In this document: positions 35,012-44,078 of the stretch, piece by piece
How positions within the stretch are numbered: the first letter of the stretch is position 1
How the letters are laid out: the number at the start of each line of letters is the position of its first letter
DNA from: Shewanella carassii
GTDB taxonomy: Bacteria; Pseudomonadota; Gammaproteobacteria; Enterobacterales; Shewanellaceae
Length of the DNA: 64,000 nt
NCBI RefSeq assembly: GCF_002777975.1
Contig: NZ_NGVS01000006.1
Span: 264,100-328,099, forward strand
Direction of reading: 5' to 3'
Notes under the pieces: generated by a model
Told to the model about the DNA's origin: nothing
Databases searched by the model: none
The model's input: the letters and a program-made list of their open reading frames with translations, nothing else
Made by a program: the position numbers and the translations under genes

Positions 35012-36703
35012 ATGCAGGCATTTCGTGCAAGACAAATCTCACTCTATACCCATGGCCTTGAACCATTGTTTGCCGATATCAGCTGTAGCCTGAGCGCTAG
35101 AATGACCGGCCTCATTGGCCGCAACGGCATAGGCAAGAGTCTGCTGGGCGAAATATTCTGCGGTTTGAGAGCGCCGGATAGCGGCACGGTTGAGCGCCGG
35201 GGAATTTGCGGTATATACCGGCAGCAGCAAGAACCCAAGCTGCTAACGGCCGCAGCAAGCCGGGTTGATGGCTCCTCGTCCCAAGTGCCGACAATGCAAA
35301 CCGGAAGCTGTCTGAGCCAATGTCTGGGCTTGGCGACCAGATTACAGGCGCTGACACAAATAGAGCAGGGCTGTTGTGACAGTCATTGGTTTGAGCAGCT
35401 CAATGACGACTGGCAGGTGCGGCAAACCTTTTGCGAACTCTGCCGGGAGCTGGGGTTGCCGGCAGAGCCCGAGCTTGAGTTCGAACGCCTCAGTGGTGGC
35501 CAGCAGGCCAAGTTGAAACTGTGGCGTTTGTTTCAAAGCGAGGCCGACTGGTTGCTGCTCGATGAGCCTTCCAATCATTTGGACAGAGGCGGCAGACAGT
35601 GGCTGCGGCAGCGGATGTCGGCATTTTCAGGGCAGATCCTGCTGATAAGCCACGACATAGATCTGCTACGACAGATGGATGAAATCTGGGAGCTCAACAG
35701 CTTGGGGCTCGGTTCCTATGGCGGCAACTATGACAGCTATTGGCATCAGCACACCCTGGCACAGCAAGCGCTTGAACGCAGGTTGGAGAATGCCGTCAAG
35801 GCACAGCGTCAGGCAAGAAAGCAGGCACAGTTGAGCCGGGAGCGGGCACAACAGAGAGCAGCCAAAGGGGAGAAATTGGCGCGCAGTGGCAGCCAGGCCA
35901 AGGTGTTGCTCGACCATCAAAAAGAGCGGGCCGGTGCCAATGCGGCGGCCATGGCGACCCGGGAGCGGCAACATCAGCGACTGCTGGACTCTGAGCTTGC
36001 CGGGCTGAAACAGCAGTGTGAGCAAAGGCGTAGGCAAAACCTGACTCTGGGGCGTGAAACCCTTGGCCAGCCAGTGGCGAAGCAGACGCTGGTACGGCTA
36101 TTGGATGCTGTCTTGCCCTATGGCAGTCGAGAGCCTATCAATTTAACCCTCAGCAGTGGCGATAAACTGCGTCTGGCGGGGGCCAATGGCAGTGGTAAGT
36201 CCAGCTTGCTTCGGGTCTTGCAAGCTAGGTTGGTGTTGAGCGCTGGGCAAGTGCAACTCAATGGCCACAGTGTCTATCTGGATCAGCATTTCAGCTTACT
36301 CAAGCCAGAGTGGACACTGTTGGAAACCCTGCAGCGCTGTGCTCAAGTTGATAGCAGCCCGATTGATCATAACCAGGTGAATCCCAGCCTGATGGATGAC
36401 AGTCAGCGCCGCACTCTGCTGGCCCAGATAGGCTTTCGCGCCGAGCAGGTGCACCGCACTGTGGCTTGTCTCAGCGGCGGTGAAAAGATGAAGCTGGCCA
36501 TGCTTTATGTCAGTCATCAGCGGGGCAATCCCTTACTGCTGCTGGATGAGCCTGACAATCATCTGGATATTGAATCGAAAGCGCGTCTGGCCGCGGCGCT
36601 GGCAGCATACCCTGGCGCTTTTATTCTGGTCAGTCACGATGAGGAGTTTGTGGCGCAGACCGGCATTGAAGAAGCGCTTTCCCTGTCAAATAGCGGATCT
36701 TAG
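35012..36703 (+). CDS. ABC-F family ATPase
   Basis: A 563-residue soluble protein with two ABC ATPase domains and no membrane segments, so an ABC-F protein acting on ribosomes rather than a transporter. Domain 1 has Walker A GRNGIGKS (36-43), signature LSGGQQAKL and Walker B LLLDEPSNHLD. An Arg/Gln/Ala-rich coiled linker follows (about 255-330). Domain 2 has GANGSGKS, LSGGEKMKL and LLLLDEPDNHLD. The domain 1 insert has several Cys and is atypical. AGGAGG precedes ATG 35012. Which ABC-F subgroup it belongs to is not clear by eye; it is not obviously EttA, Uup or YheS. The 326-base upstream gap holds a TATAAT-like hexamer near 34951 and no gene. Confidence 0.9.
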   Translation: MQAFRARQISLYTHGLEPLFADISCSLSARMTGLIGRNGIGKSLLGEIFCGLRAPDSGTVERRGICGIYRQQQEPKLLTAAASRVDGSSSQVPTMQTGSCLSQCLGLATRLQALTQIEQGCCDSHWFEQLNDDWQVRQTFCELCRELGLPAEPELEFERLSGGQQAKLKLWRLFQSEADWLLLDEPSNHLDRGGRQWLRQRMSAFSGQILLISHDIDLLRQMDEIWELNSLGLGSYGGNYDSYWHQHTLAQQALERRLENAVKAQRQARKQAQLSRERAQQRAAKGEKLARSGSQAKVLLDHQKERAGANAAAMATRERQHQRLLDSELAGLKQQCEQRRRQNLTLGRETLGQPVAKQTLVRLLDAVLPYGSREPINLTLSSGDKLRLAGANGSGKSSLLRVLQARLVLSAGQVQLNGHSVYLDQHFSLLKPEWTLLETLQRCAQVDSSPIDHNQVNPSLMDDSQRRTLLAQIGFRAEQVHRTVACLSGGEKMKLAMLYVSHQRGNPLLLLDEPDNHLDIESKARLAAALAAYPGAFILVSHDEEFVAQTGIEEALSLSNSGS

Positions 36704-36715
36704 ACTTTTTTAACC

Positions 36716-37090
36716 TCAGAGCGTGAATTTGGCTATGGTCTTTTGAATACCCACCACATCAGTGCCGCGCTTGAGCTCTTTGACCAGGGGCTCTGCCTGG
36801 CCTGAGATCCACAGCTTTAGCTCGGCATCCATGTCGAAGCGCCCGGCGGTTTCCACTTCAAAGTGCACTATCGCCTTGTAGGGGATGGAGTGATAACTCA
36901 CTTTCTTGCCGGTCATGCCTTGTTTATCTATCAAGATCAGGCGCTTGTTGGTGAAGACAAACATGTCGCGAACCAGTTTATAGGCCAGCTGCAACTGTTC
37001 GCTGTCGGCCATAATCGGCGCCAGTTCTTCGTTGAGTTTATCCAGATCCACTTCACTGGCGTTGCCCATCAAGGCGTTCAAAAAACCCAT
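36716..37090 (-). CDS. Bacterial PH-domain protein
   Basis: A 124-residue cytoplasmic protein with a pleckstrin-homology-like fold of the bacterial PH_1 (YvbH/YokE) type. The segments VRDMFVFTNKRLILID and KKVSYHSIPYKAIVHFEVE are characteristic. The family's role is not well defined. ATG 37090 follows AAGGAG; the 24-codon longer form has no support. It is co-oriented with and just after the rlhA-like gene (10 bases apart), so probably in one transcript. Confidence 0.88.
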   Translation of the reverse strand: MGFLNALMGNASEVDLDKLNEELAPIMADSEQLQLAYKLVRDMFVFTNKRLILIDKQGMTGKKVSYHSIPYKAIVHFEVETAGRFDMDAELKLWISGQAEPLVKELKRGTDVVGIQKTIAKFTL

Positions 37091-37100
37091 GTTTTTCTCC

Positions 37101-39026
37101 TTAACCCACCAACAGCATTTCACACTTATGGCAATCGAACACCAGCTTGAACTGCTTGCCACCCAGCTCCATTTCCAGCGGCTCTGCCTTGATCCCCGGC
37201 ACTTCTTTGGGGCACATGTTGTAGCTGTAACGTATGCAGTGTTTGGTGATCATCAAAGGCGCATCGCCTTTCACCGGCCGCACTTCATAGGCATCGCGGA
37301 TGGATACCACCCCGTGACGGGTATAGAAGTCCTTGGCTTTTTGGTTGGCCACATTGCCAAGATAGGTCAGGCTGCGCTGCGGGAAGCGGGCGCTGTCGTC
37401 CCGTACCCAGGGCGTGGGTCTTTGATACCCCTGAATGCGCGCTTCGTCCAGGGCTGCAACGGCATCACGGCGCAGGCCATTGATGATGGATGCCGGTACA
37501 AACACGGCTTCGGCATCGCCCAAATCCACTTGTCCGAGGCGAAAATCGGTATTGCCCAGCTTGGCGAGATGCTTGCCGAGTGATTCACGGTTGCGGCCAA
37601 TATCCTTGGCCTGCTGTTTTTCGAAGTCAGCGGTCACTGTCGCCTGATGACCATGACGGTCGGCGGCGGTCAGCGCCAGACCTGTCTGGGTATTGCTGAG
37701 GCTGAAGTCCACCAACAGGGTGCGCTCGGCAGACTCTTTGGCCAGCAGGGCTTCAAAGGCTTGATCTTTGTTGCGATACAAGGTGGCACCGACATAGAGA
37801 TCTTTCGGCATGTTTTTTAGATACAGGGTGTTGCCCTCGGCGCGGTTGACCCGAAAACCTGTCAGCTTGTCATCCGACAATCTGGCCTTTTGATAATTGG
37901 CGGCGAAGAAGCCCAGGCCATCACCGTTGTGGAACTCGGTATCCGAGTCGACCTGGATGAAGTCTTTGCCTATCTTGCTGACTTTGCCGACCTCTATTCC
38001 CAAGTATTTCGGAGTGCGGAAGTCGCCGATGTCCGCCTTGCGCTCATTGACAAAGTAGTCCGTCTTGCCGCGGTTAAAGCTCTTGTCAGGATCCGGGGTG
38101 AAGCTGTAGCTGCAGCAGCCGTGGGACGAGGGTTCAAACTCGGGCCGACGCGCCATGATAGCATCCAGTTGCTGGCGGTAGTGAGCGGTAACATTCTTGA
38201 CGTAGCTGAGGTCCTTGAGTCGGCCCTCTATCTTGAAGGAGCGGATCCCGGCGTCGATCAGCGCTTCGAGGTTATCTGTCTGGTTGTTGTCCTTCAGCGA
38301 CAGCATATGGTCGTTGCTGGCAATGATGTCGCCCTGGCGGGTCTTGAGATTACCCGGCATCCGGCATTGTTGTGAGCATTCGCCGCGGTTGGCACTGCGG
38401 TCTGTGTAGGCTTCACTGATATAGCATTGGCCGCTGTAGGCCACGCACAGGGCGCCATGGATAAAGAACTCAAGTCGCATCTTGGTCTCGGCGGCCACGG
38501 CGCGAATTTGGCTCAGACTCAGCTCCCGCGCCAACACCACCTGGGAAAAGCCCACATGCTCAAGAAAGGCGACTTTGGCCGGAACCCGATTATCCATCTG
38601 GGTACTGGCGTGCAGTGCAATAGGTGGCAAGTCCAGCTCAAGCAACCCCAAGTCCTGCACGATAATGGCATCGGCACCGGCCTCGTACACGGCCCAGATC
38701 AGGCGTCTGGCTTCTTCCAGTTCATCGTCCAGCAATATGGTGTTGATGGTGACAAATACCTGGGCGTGATATCTATGGGCAAACTGACACAGGCGAGTAA
38801 TGTCCTCAATGCTGTTGCCGGCGGTATGACGGGCACCAAATGCCGGGCCGCCAATATAGACGGCATCCGCCCCGTGGCGAATGGCCTCAATACCGAAATC
38901 GGCATTCTTGGCCGGCGCCATCAGCTCCAGCTTGTTATCGGCCAGTTGCACCATTTGCTTTGGGGCCGCAGCAGGGGCTTGTGTCTGTTGGCCGGGATTA
39001 AAGAGTTCAACACCTGTAGTGGACAT
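37101..39026 (-). CDS. rlhA: U32 family protein, 23S rRNA C2501 hydroxylation enzyme (RlhA-like)
   Basis: A 641-residue U32 peptidase-family protein, the size of E. coli RlhA (YdcP), which is needed for 5-hydroxycytidine at 23S rRNA position 2501. The U32 signature is EFFIHGALCVAYSGQCYIS (near residue 190), followed by NRGECSQQCR. A DUF3656-type middle region spans about 380-490. C-terminal Cys residues (CIRYSYNMCPK and FDCHKCEM) are likely Fe-S ligands. There is a long unstructured N-terminus of about 35 residues. The peptidase name is historical. Confident of the family, slightly less of RlhA over a paralogue. Confidence 0.85.
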   Translation of the reverse strand: MSTTGVELFNPGQQTQAPAAAPKQMVQLADNKLELMAPAKNADFGIEAIRHGADAVYIGGPAFGARHTAGNSIEDITRLCQFAHRYHAQVFVTINTILLDDELEEARRLIWAVYEAGADAIIVQDLGLLELDLPPIALHASTQMDNRVPAKVAFLEHVGFSQVVLARELSLSQIRAVAAETKMRLEFFIHGALCVAYSGQCYISEAYTDRSANRGECSQQCRMPGNLKTRQGDIIASNDHMLSLKDNNQTDNLEALIDAGIRSFKIEGRLKDLSYVKNVTAHYRQQLDAIMARRPEFEPSSHGCCSYSFTPDPDKSFNRGKTDYFVNERKADIGDFRTPKYLGIEVGKVSKIGKDFIQVDSDTEFHNGDGLGFFAANYQKARLSDDKLTGFRVNRAEGNTLYLKNMPKDLYVGATLYRNKDQAFEALLAKESAERTLLVDFSLSNTQTGLALTAADRHGHQATVTADFEKQQAKDIGRNRESLGKHLAKLGNTDFRLGQVDLGDAEAVFVPASIINGLRRDAVAALDEARIQGYQRPTPWVRDDSARFPQRSLTYLGNVANQKAKDFYTRHGVVSIRDAYEVRPVKGDAPLMITKHCIRYSYNMCPKEVPGIKAEPLEMELGGKQFKLVFDCHKCEMLLVG

Positions 39027-39278
39027 GACTTACCGCTCGTCTGGAAATGCCTGAAAATTTTGGGCACAAATTATAGCAGAGCCTGTCATTCATGATAGGG
39101 GAACTGTGACTTATGCCCTGTTTTTGCTATTTCAGCCGATAATAGTTGCTGAGGCAACACTGCGTTCGACAGTATTCAATACTTAGTGTTTAATAATTAA
39201 CCCACAACTCTCAAAGCTTTACTGGCCCGAGGTTGGTTTGGTGGCATGAGAAGATACTCATATTTAGCAAGGAGTGCT

Positions 39279-39803
39279 ATGGACACGTTTGCTCGATCTG
39301 AACTCCCTTTTTGGCAACGTCACTGGTTTTTTATCGCTGTGGCTCTGGTGTTGATCGGCGATGGTTTGACATTTGTTGATCATGACTTGTCAACTGCAGG
39401 TTGGTTGGAAATTATCTGGATTATTGATCTGGTCTTGGTTATCCCCCTGCTTTATTGGTGTTGTTACAGGCAACGGCGGAAGGCTGCGGTATTGAAGGCT
39501 ATTGCGCTGAGCTGTGCTGGGATTTGGCTTGCCGGATACTTTGTCCCGAAAGAGCAGCATAATCTATTGAATGAGTTGGTGGTGGTGCGTTATTTGGGGG
39601 GGATAGTTCTGGTTTTATTTGAAATCAAATTAGTTGCCCAGATATATCGTGCGGCCTTTTCCGGACTTGCCGCGACTACTGAGTCGGCTCGGCAAGCTGA
39701 AGACTTGGGAATGCCGACTTGGGTAGTACGTTTGCTGCTTTGGGAGGCCTCTTTGTGGCGCAGAGTGTGGAGCTGCCTTAAACGCTTCGGGCGGAGGCAA
39801 TAA
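39279..39803 (+). CDS. Hypothetical inner-membrane protein
   Basis: A 174-residue protein with about four hydrophobic segments (near residues 17-35, 45-65, 72-92 and 100-120) and a basic C-terminal cytoplasmic tail rich in Trp, Leu and Arg. It looks like a small ion-transport-related or channel-like membrane protein, but no family is recognised. ATG 39279 has AAGGAG four bases upstream and is preferred to ATG 39246. It is followed by a strong inverted repeat (39863-39900). Bases 39027-39278 upstream hold no gene. Confidence 0.75.
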   Translation: MDTFARSELPFWQRHWFFIAVALVLIGDGLTFVDHDLSTAGWLEIIWIIDLVLVIPLLYWCCYRQRRKAAVLKAIALSCAGIWLAGYFVPKEQHNLLNELVVVRYLGGIVLVLFEIKLVAQIYRAAFSGLAATTESARQAEDLGMPTWVVRLLLWEASLWRRVWSCLKRFGRRQ

Positions 39804-39862
39804 CAAAGGTTCGGGGCTGTAAGTATTAAACCTTTCTTTTGGGTAGTGGCGCAGATCATGCG

Positions 39863-39900
39863 TTAGAGATAGCCTGAATATTCACTCAGGCTATCTCTAA
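39863..39900. terminator. 15-bp perfect inverted repeat between convergent genes
   Basis: TTAGAGATAGCCTGA (39863-39877) and TCAGGCTATCTCTAA (39886-39900) with an 8-base loop. It is placed between the convergent membrane-protein and DUF2999 genes, so a bidirectional terminator is likely although there is no T-run. Confidence 0.7.
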
Positions 39901-39906
39901 GTTGAA

Positions 39907-40164
39907 TCAAGCTGAGGGAGACAGTTGCTTTTTAGCGGCTTCTACTTTGGAAAAATCCAGTCCCAGCTGTTCCACGGCTTCTTTGATCAGCGCCGGATTC
40001 TGCATCACTTGCATCATCAAGCTTTGCAGCTTTTCCGGTGGCAATCCCAACTGACCCAGAGTACCCATGGCCATCAGGGGATTTTCGGTCAGGCTCTGGA
40101 ACAGGCTGTTTATTTGTTCGTCGCTGATATTGTGCTCTTTTAACAGGGCAATAATCGGATTCAT
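39907..40164 (-). CDS. DUF2999 family small protein
   Basis: An 85-residue all-helical cytoplasmic protein. The sequence pattern MNPIIALLKEHNISDEQINSLFQSLTENP, with a run of Met-rich helices (ENPLMAMGTLGQLGLPPEKL, MMQVMQNPALI), is that of DUF2999, a family of small proteins known mainly from Shewanella and Vibrio. No function known. GAGAGGATCC precedes the start. Confidence 0.85.
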   Translation of the reverse strand: MNPIIALLKEHNISDEQINSLFQSLTENPLMAMGTLGQLGLPPEKLQSLMMQVMQNPALIKEAVEQLGLDFSKVEAAKKQLSPSA

Positions 40165-40289
40165 GGTGGATCCTCTCTGGCATTCATCGTTTCAAATGAA
40201 CCGATTTTAACAGATCAGGCTTGAGGTGCCAGAGGGCTGGTGAGCCGATGTGGGGAGTACAAAAACAAGCATGCGCCATAGGGGGGATA

Positions 40290-40353
40290 AATCTCAGACC
40301 TGGCTCTATCCAGCGGGGCTTTGCTTTCTGGAGAGAAATTCAGGTCCGAGATT
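40290..40353. other. Long structured non-coding hairpin
   Basis: AATCTCaGACCTG (40290-40302) and CAGGTCcGAGATT (40341-40353) pair over 13 bases with one mismatch around a 38-base loop containing further TCCAG/CTGGA pairing. It lies downstream of the 40386-40997 gene on the minus strand and upstream of DUF2999. It could be a terminator, attenuator or small RNA; the T-run on the minus strand is weak. Confidence 0.45.
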
Positions 40354-40385
40354 ATGTGTACTGAGCTAATACAGCTTAATGGCTC

Positions 40386-40997
40386 TTAGAATAACTTATC
40401 TGATTCTTTGATGGCGGCGTCTCCAATTTTTGACTTGAACGTTGCATCACCCTTGGCATCTATGACTATGGCCTCGCCCTGCTTTTTCTGTAACTCGGCA
40501 TTGCTCTCTGCCTTTATTCGGGTAGCATCCGCTTTTGACTGGATCAGATCTGCAGTAGCGGTTGTTTCACTGATAACGGCTTTTTCAGCATTGACCTGGT
40601 TGTTGGCAAAATCTGCCGCCCTTTTGGCTCTGGCTTCCGCCATTGCTTTCTTCTCGGCCAACATCATTTTGCGTTCTTCAAGTTCCAGGGCTCTTAGCTC
40701 ATCTTCGTACTGTTGATCGCGATGTTTATCCGCCAAGCGTTCGTAGGTTAGGGCTTTTTGATTCTGAGCTTTTATTTCTTTAGCTTTTAACTTAGCCATT
40801 TCTAATTCTTTTTGCGCTTTTAGTGCGGCCATTTCCTTAGCTTGTTTTTCTTTTTCCTTTTCTAGATGCAGTGAATTTATTTCTGATTCAACTTTTTCTT
40901 TTTCGAGTTTTTCTGCCTGCTGTATCTCTAATAAAGGGTTGGCGAATGCAGGTTGAAACAACATTGCAAAAAGGGCAATACCCATTGATTTTTTCAT
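40386..40997 (-). CDS. Exported coiled-coil Lys/Glu-rich protein
   Basis: A 203-residue protein with a signal peptide (residues 1-20, LFAMLFQPAFA) followed by an almost continuous coiled coil rich in Lys, Glu, Ala and Gln (about 25-200). No family recognised. ATG 40997 is chosen because TTG 41000 directly after the upstream stop adds only one residue; GAGGGA sits just before. It overlaps in reading context with the lipoprotein gene (stop at 41001-41003), so the two are one operon. Both genes are AT-rich compared with their neighbours. Likely periplasmic; it may act as a spacer or scaffold (inference). Confidence 0.72.
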   Translation of the reverse strand: MKKSMGIALFAMLFQPAFANPLLEIQQAEKLEKEKVESEINSLHLEKEKEKQAKEMAALKAQKELEMAKLKAKEIKAQNQKALTYERLADKHRDQQYEDELRALELEERKMMLAEKKAMAEARAKRAADFANNQVNAEKAVISETTATADLIQSKADATRIKAESNAELQKKQGEAIVIDAKGDATFKSKIGDAAIKESDKLF

Positions 40998-41000
40998 CAA

Positions 41001-41570
41001 TTATCCCTCTTTAGGTTTTGGACAGGCTGCATTGGGTTGGATTCGAGTATTGCCTTTTACAGTTTGAACCAATAATGCGACCCCGGGTTGATATTCACAA
41101 GAGCGTCCAACTTGGGCCGAGATAAAGGTTTTCATATGTTTTACGGCTTGGGTGACTCGCTTGCCATCAACAACATCTTCTAAGTCTTCTATCACTTCTT
41201 GTCTGTATGTTATTTGTACGCCATCGACCATGACCTTGTTATCAACTAAATTGCCTGAAACATGGCCAGCGGCGCCCCCGGCTAAACCACCAATAGCGGC
41301 ACTTTGACTGTCATTAGTTGAACCTATAGCCGCTCCGACAATGGCTCCCAACAACATGCCTGCCGATTTTGCTTGTTTTTGACCTTCCGTATTGTCGACA
41401 GCCACTTTAGCCGGGATTGTGGTGATAATTTCGACCGTTCTAGCTTCGATAGCCGTGTTGACTTGTTCTGTTGTATACGAATCTGAACGGAACTCTTCCC
41501 CGGTAGATTGACACCCACCAATCAATGAAAAGCTGGCAATGATTAGTGCTGAAATGATGCTTTTTTTCAT
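41001..41570 (-). CDS. Glycine-zipper lipoprotein (SlyB/17-kDa antigen-like)
   Basis: A 189-residue lipoprotein. The signal peptide ends in the lipobox LIGGC (Cys near residue 20). A glycine-zipper segment around residues 70-108 (MLLGAIVGAAIGS ... AAIGGLAGGAAGH) is typical of the SlyB/Rick_17kDa group that can insert into membranes. The C-terminus contains two Cys, probably a disulfide. AAGGA precedes ATG 41570. It is first in a two-gene operon with the coiled-coil protein. The 407-base upstream region to 41977 is very AT-rich with no gene and probably holds its promoter and that of the divergent LysR gene. Confidence 0.82.
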   Translation of the reverse strand: MKKSIISALIIASFSLIGGCQSTGEEFRSDSYTTEQVNTAIEARTVEIITTIPAKVAVDNTEGQKQAKSAGMLLGAIVGAAIGSTNDSQSAAIGGLAGGAAGHVSGNLVDNKVMVDGVQITYRQEVIEDLEDVVDGKRVTQAVKHMKTFISAQVGRSCEYQPGVALLVQTVKGNTRIQPNAACPKPKEG

Positions 41571-41977
41571 AGTTACATCCTTTTATTTGTAGTTGTTTTT
41601 ATTTTATTGCCGGGGTCATTAACTTTTAAGCCGGTTTCATTTTTTAATTTAATAATGTGATTGTGGTCTTGAGAATTTAAAGTTGTATTTTTTATGTGGG
41701 AAGTATTATTTCCGGTTTATAATTTGTGATGACTATTGAGGTCGATTGTTGTGATTATTTTGTTTTCATTGATGCTGAATTGTTTTTTTACTGTGGATTT
41801 TGTCTGAATTTAATAACTCTTTTTATGAGTTAATGATTTACAATGAGATTGGTAAGTTTGTGGCAGGCTGCATTGAGTCGTATTCAGCACGATATGAATG
41901 ATTGAGCCTTGGCATTTGTCATATTGGTCTCTTCAGAGGCATAGTGTGTAACCTGTGTTTGGCACGAGAAGAAAACA

Positions 41978-42862
41978 GTGAAAATTGACGATCTCAGATT
42001 GTTTTTATCGGTTGTGGATCTGGGCAGTTTCGCCGCTGCTGCAGGCTCCATAGGGGTTCCAAGGGCTTTTGTCAGTCGCCGTATCGGCGAGTTGGAGGCC
42101 GATTTAGGCAGCAAACTCTTTACCAGAACCACACGTAAGCTGACTCTGACGCCAACCGGGGAAATCTACTATCAGCAGTTGCTGGAGATTATTCCCAGAT
42201 TGGAGTCGTTAAATGAGTCGATAAAGAACCAAAGGAATATGCCAACGGGCTCGGTAAAACTGGGTTTAATTGGCGATGCCGATATTGTCGCCCACAACCT
42301 GTTGCAGGAATTTCTTCGAACCTATCCGTTGATCACTTTGGAAACTCATGTCAGTAACCTGGGATACCACGATATTTTGACCTATGGCCTGGATGCCTGT
42401 GTTCATATCGGTGAGATGAAAGACAGCTCCTTTGTGGCCCGTCCCTTGATGAGAGGATTACGAAAACTCTATGCCAGCCCGGATTATATCGCGCAGCATG
42501 GCATGCCCGCATCGATTGATGATCTGGATAATCATGCTTTGATCATTCACCGTTTGGCTAACGGCGAGCTGGAAGATAAATGGACTTTTAACCAGGGCGA
42601 GTACCGCACCCATAGCCGACTGATCTCCAACAATAGTTCCTACGTAAAACATGCAGTTATGAATGGGGCCGGTATCAGTTTGTTGGCTGAGCTGAGCGCT
42701 GCAGAACATGTTAAATCGGGTGAGTTGGTAGAAGTACTGCCAGAGTGTGAAGTTTATGTTGATGATGTTTGGTTGGTTTATCCCAGTCGCAAGGGGATGA
42801 CCCATGCCGCCAGGTTATTGATCGACAGTATTATTGAGGAAGCACGTAAGTTGGATCTATAG
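41978..42862 (+). CDS. LysR-type transcriptional regulator
   Basis: A 294-residue regulator of the LysR family. The N-terminal winged helix (residues 1-60: LRLFLSVVDLGSFAAAAGS ... SRRIGELEADLGSKLFTRTTRKLTLT) is followed by a type 2 periplasmic-binding-like effector domain (about 90-290). It starts with GTG 41978, with GAGAAG upstream. It lies directly upstream of and co-oriented with the RND efflux operon, which it probably controls. An imperfect 19-bp inverted repeat just after its stop (42865-42883) may be its binding site. Confidence 0.92.
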   Translation: MKIDDLRLFLSVVDLGSFAAAAGSIGVPRAFVSRRIGELEADLGSKLFTRTTRKLTLTPTGEIYYQQLLEIIPRLESLNESIKNQRNMPTGSVKLGLIGDADIVAHNLLQEFLRTYPLITLETHVSNLGYHDILTYGLDACVHIGEMKDSSFVARPLMRGLRKLYASPDYIAQHGMPASIDDLDNHALIIHRLANGELEDKWTFNQGEYRTHSRLISNNSSYVKHAVMNGAGISLLAELSAAEHVKSGELVEVLPECEVYVDDVWLVYPSRKGMTHAARLLIDSIIEEARKLDL

Positions 42863-42864
42863 AT

Positions 42865-42883
42865 TGTCACGAATTTCATGACA
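42865..42883. promoter_or_regulatory. Imperfect 19-bp inverted repeat upstream of the efflux operon
   Basis: TGTCACGAATTTCATGACA has TGTCA/TGACA outer arms and GAA/TTC inner arms around a central T. It sits between the LysR stop and the adaptor gene start, 86 bases before the latter, as expected for a LysR operator. Confidence 0.4.
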
Positions 42884-42968
42884 TTGATGTGTAAATATAT
42901 GCCATTGTTTTAGATATAGCCCGGCATTACTCTGTGCCGCAATTGATTCAAGTAGTTAGGAAATTGCA

Positions 42969-44078
42969 GTGACAAGAGTAAAACCGACCGGGCTAAAGGT
43001 GAGCCTGCTTTGCAGTAGCATGGTATTCATGCTGTGGGGTTGTGGCAACAGTGAGCAGCCACAGGTCTCCTCGGCCGCGCTTCCTCTGGTGCAGGTGATG
43101 GAGCTTCCGGCTCCTGTCAGTGACAGAGTGCATCAGTTCAGTGGCATTCTGGAGTCGGACAAGACGGCCGAGCTGTCTTTTCGGGTGCCGGGCACACTGG
43201 AGCAGATCTTGGCCGATGAAGGCAGTGAGGTCAAAAAGGGCCAGGTCATCGCCCGTTTGGATCCCCATGACTTCCGGGTCAGTGTGATGGAGCTTGAGGC
43301 CAGGCTCAGCGAGGCCGAGGCTGCACATCGCTTGGCAGCCATTGAGCTTAAGCGGGTTCGCGCCGCCATGAATGACAAGGCGATAGCCGGGGTCAAGCTG
43401 GATCGGGCGATCAGCGCCGAAGCCCGCGCCAATGCCGGTGTCGAGCTGCTGAAGCAATCTTTGAAAAAGGCCCAGGATTCCCTGGCCTATACCTCTCTCA
43501 AAGCCCCCTATGACGGCGTCATAGGTAAGCGCTTCATCGACCGATATGAGCTGGTGGATGTCGGCACCCAGATAGTGACCATACATCAACCCACTAGGCT
43601 CAATGCCGTGGTCGATGTCTCTGAAAGCCAAATTTGGAATCTACGCCAGGGCGCAAACGGTGAAGTCTCCTGGTTCAATGCTGAAGGTTCGGTTGCGGCC
43701 GAGATCACCCAGATTGCCAGTGTCCCCGATAGGCTCAAACGCACCTATGAAGTGACCTTTGCCCTGAAACAAGCGCCTAAGCAGTTGGTTGCCGGAAAGG
43801 CGGTCAATGTGGCGGTAAGCTTGCCTTACGCCAGTCAAAAGCCGGTGTTTTGTATTCCGGCGATGGCGGTATCCAGCCAAAAGACTCAGCTGTATGTCAA
43901 TCGGGTGGTTGATGAGCATGCCAGAGCGGTAGCGGTCAAAGCCGTGAGCCAAACCGATGACTCTATCTGTGTTTCCGGTGAACTCCAGCAGGGCGAACGC
44001 ATTATTTTGGCCGGTGGCGCCTTTGTGGAGGAAGGGCACAAGGTGGCGGTATTGGGCGAGGCGCAGGTTAAGTCATGA
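42969..44078 (+). CDS. RND efflux periplasmic adaptor (membrane fusion lipoprotein)
   Basis: A 369-residue periplasmic adaptor joining inner-membrane pump and outer-membrane channel. It has a signal peptide with the lipobox FMLWGC (Cys near residue 25). The barrel-sandwich lipoyl halves are SFRVPGTLEQILADEGSEVKKGQVIARLDPHDF (about 70-105; core GTLEQIL and VKKGQVIARL) and SLAYTSLKAPYDGVIGKRF (about 175). A hairpin of Ala/Glu-rich helices lies between, followed by beta-barrel and proximal domains. It starts with GTG 42969 after AGGAAA. The ATGA overlap with the pump gene shows tight coupling. Confidence 0.92.
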   Translation: MTRVKPTGLKVSLLCSSMVFMLWGCGNSEQPQVSSAALPLVQVMELPAPVSDRVHQFSGILESDKTAELSFRVPGTLEQILADEGSEVKKGQVIARLDPHDFRVSVMELEARLSEAEAAHRLAAIELKRVRAAMNDKAIAGVKLDRAISAEARANAGVELLKQSLKKAQDSLAYTSLKAPYDGVIGKRFIDRYELVDVGTQIVTIHQPTRLNAVVDVSESQIWNLRQGANGEVSWFNAEGSVAAEITQIASVPDRLKRTYEVTFALKQAPKQLVAGKAVNVAVSLPYASQKPVFCIPAMAVSSQKTQLYVNRVVDEHARAVAVKAVSQTDDSICVSGELQQGERIILAGGAFVEEGHKVAVLGEAQVKS

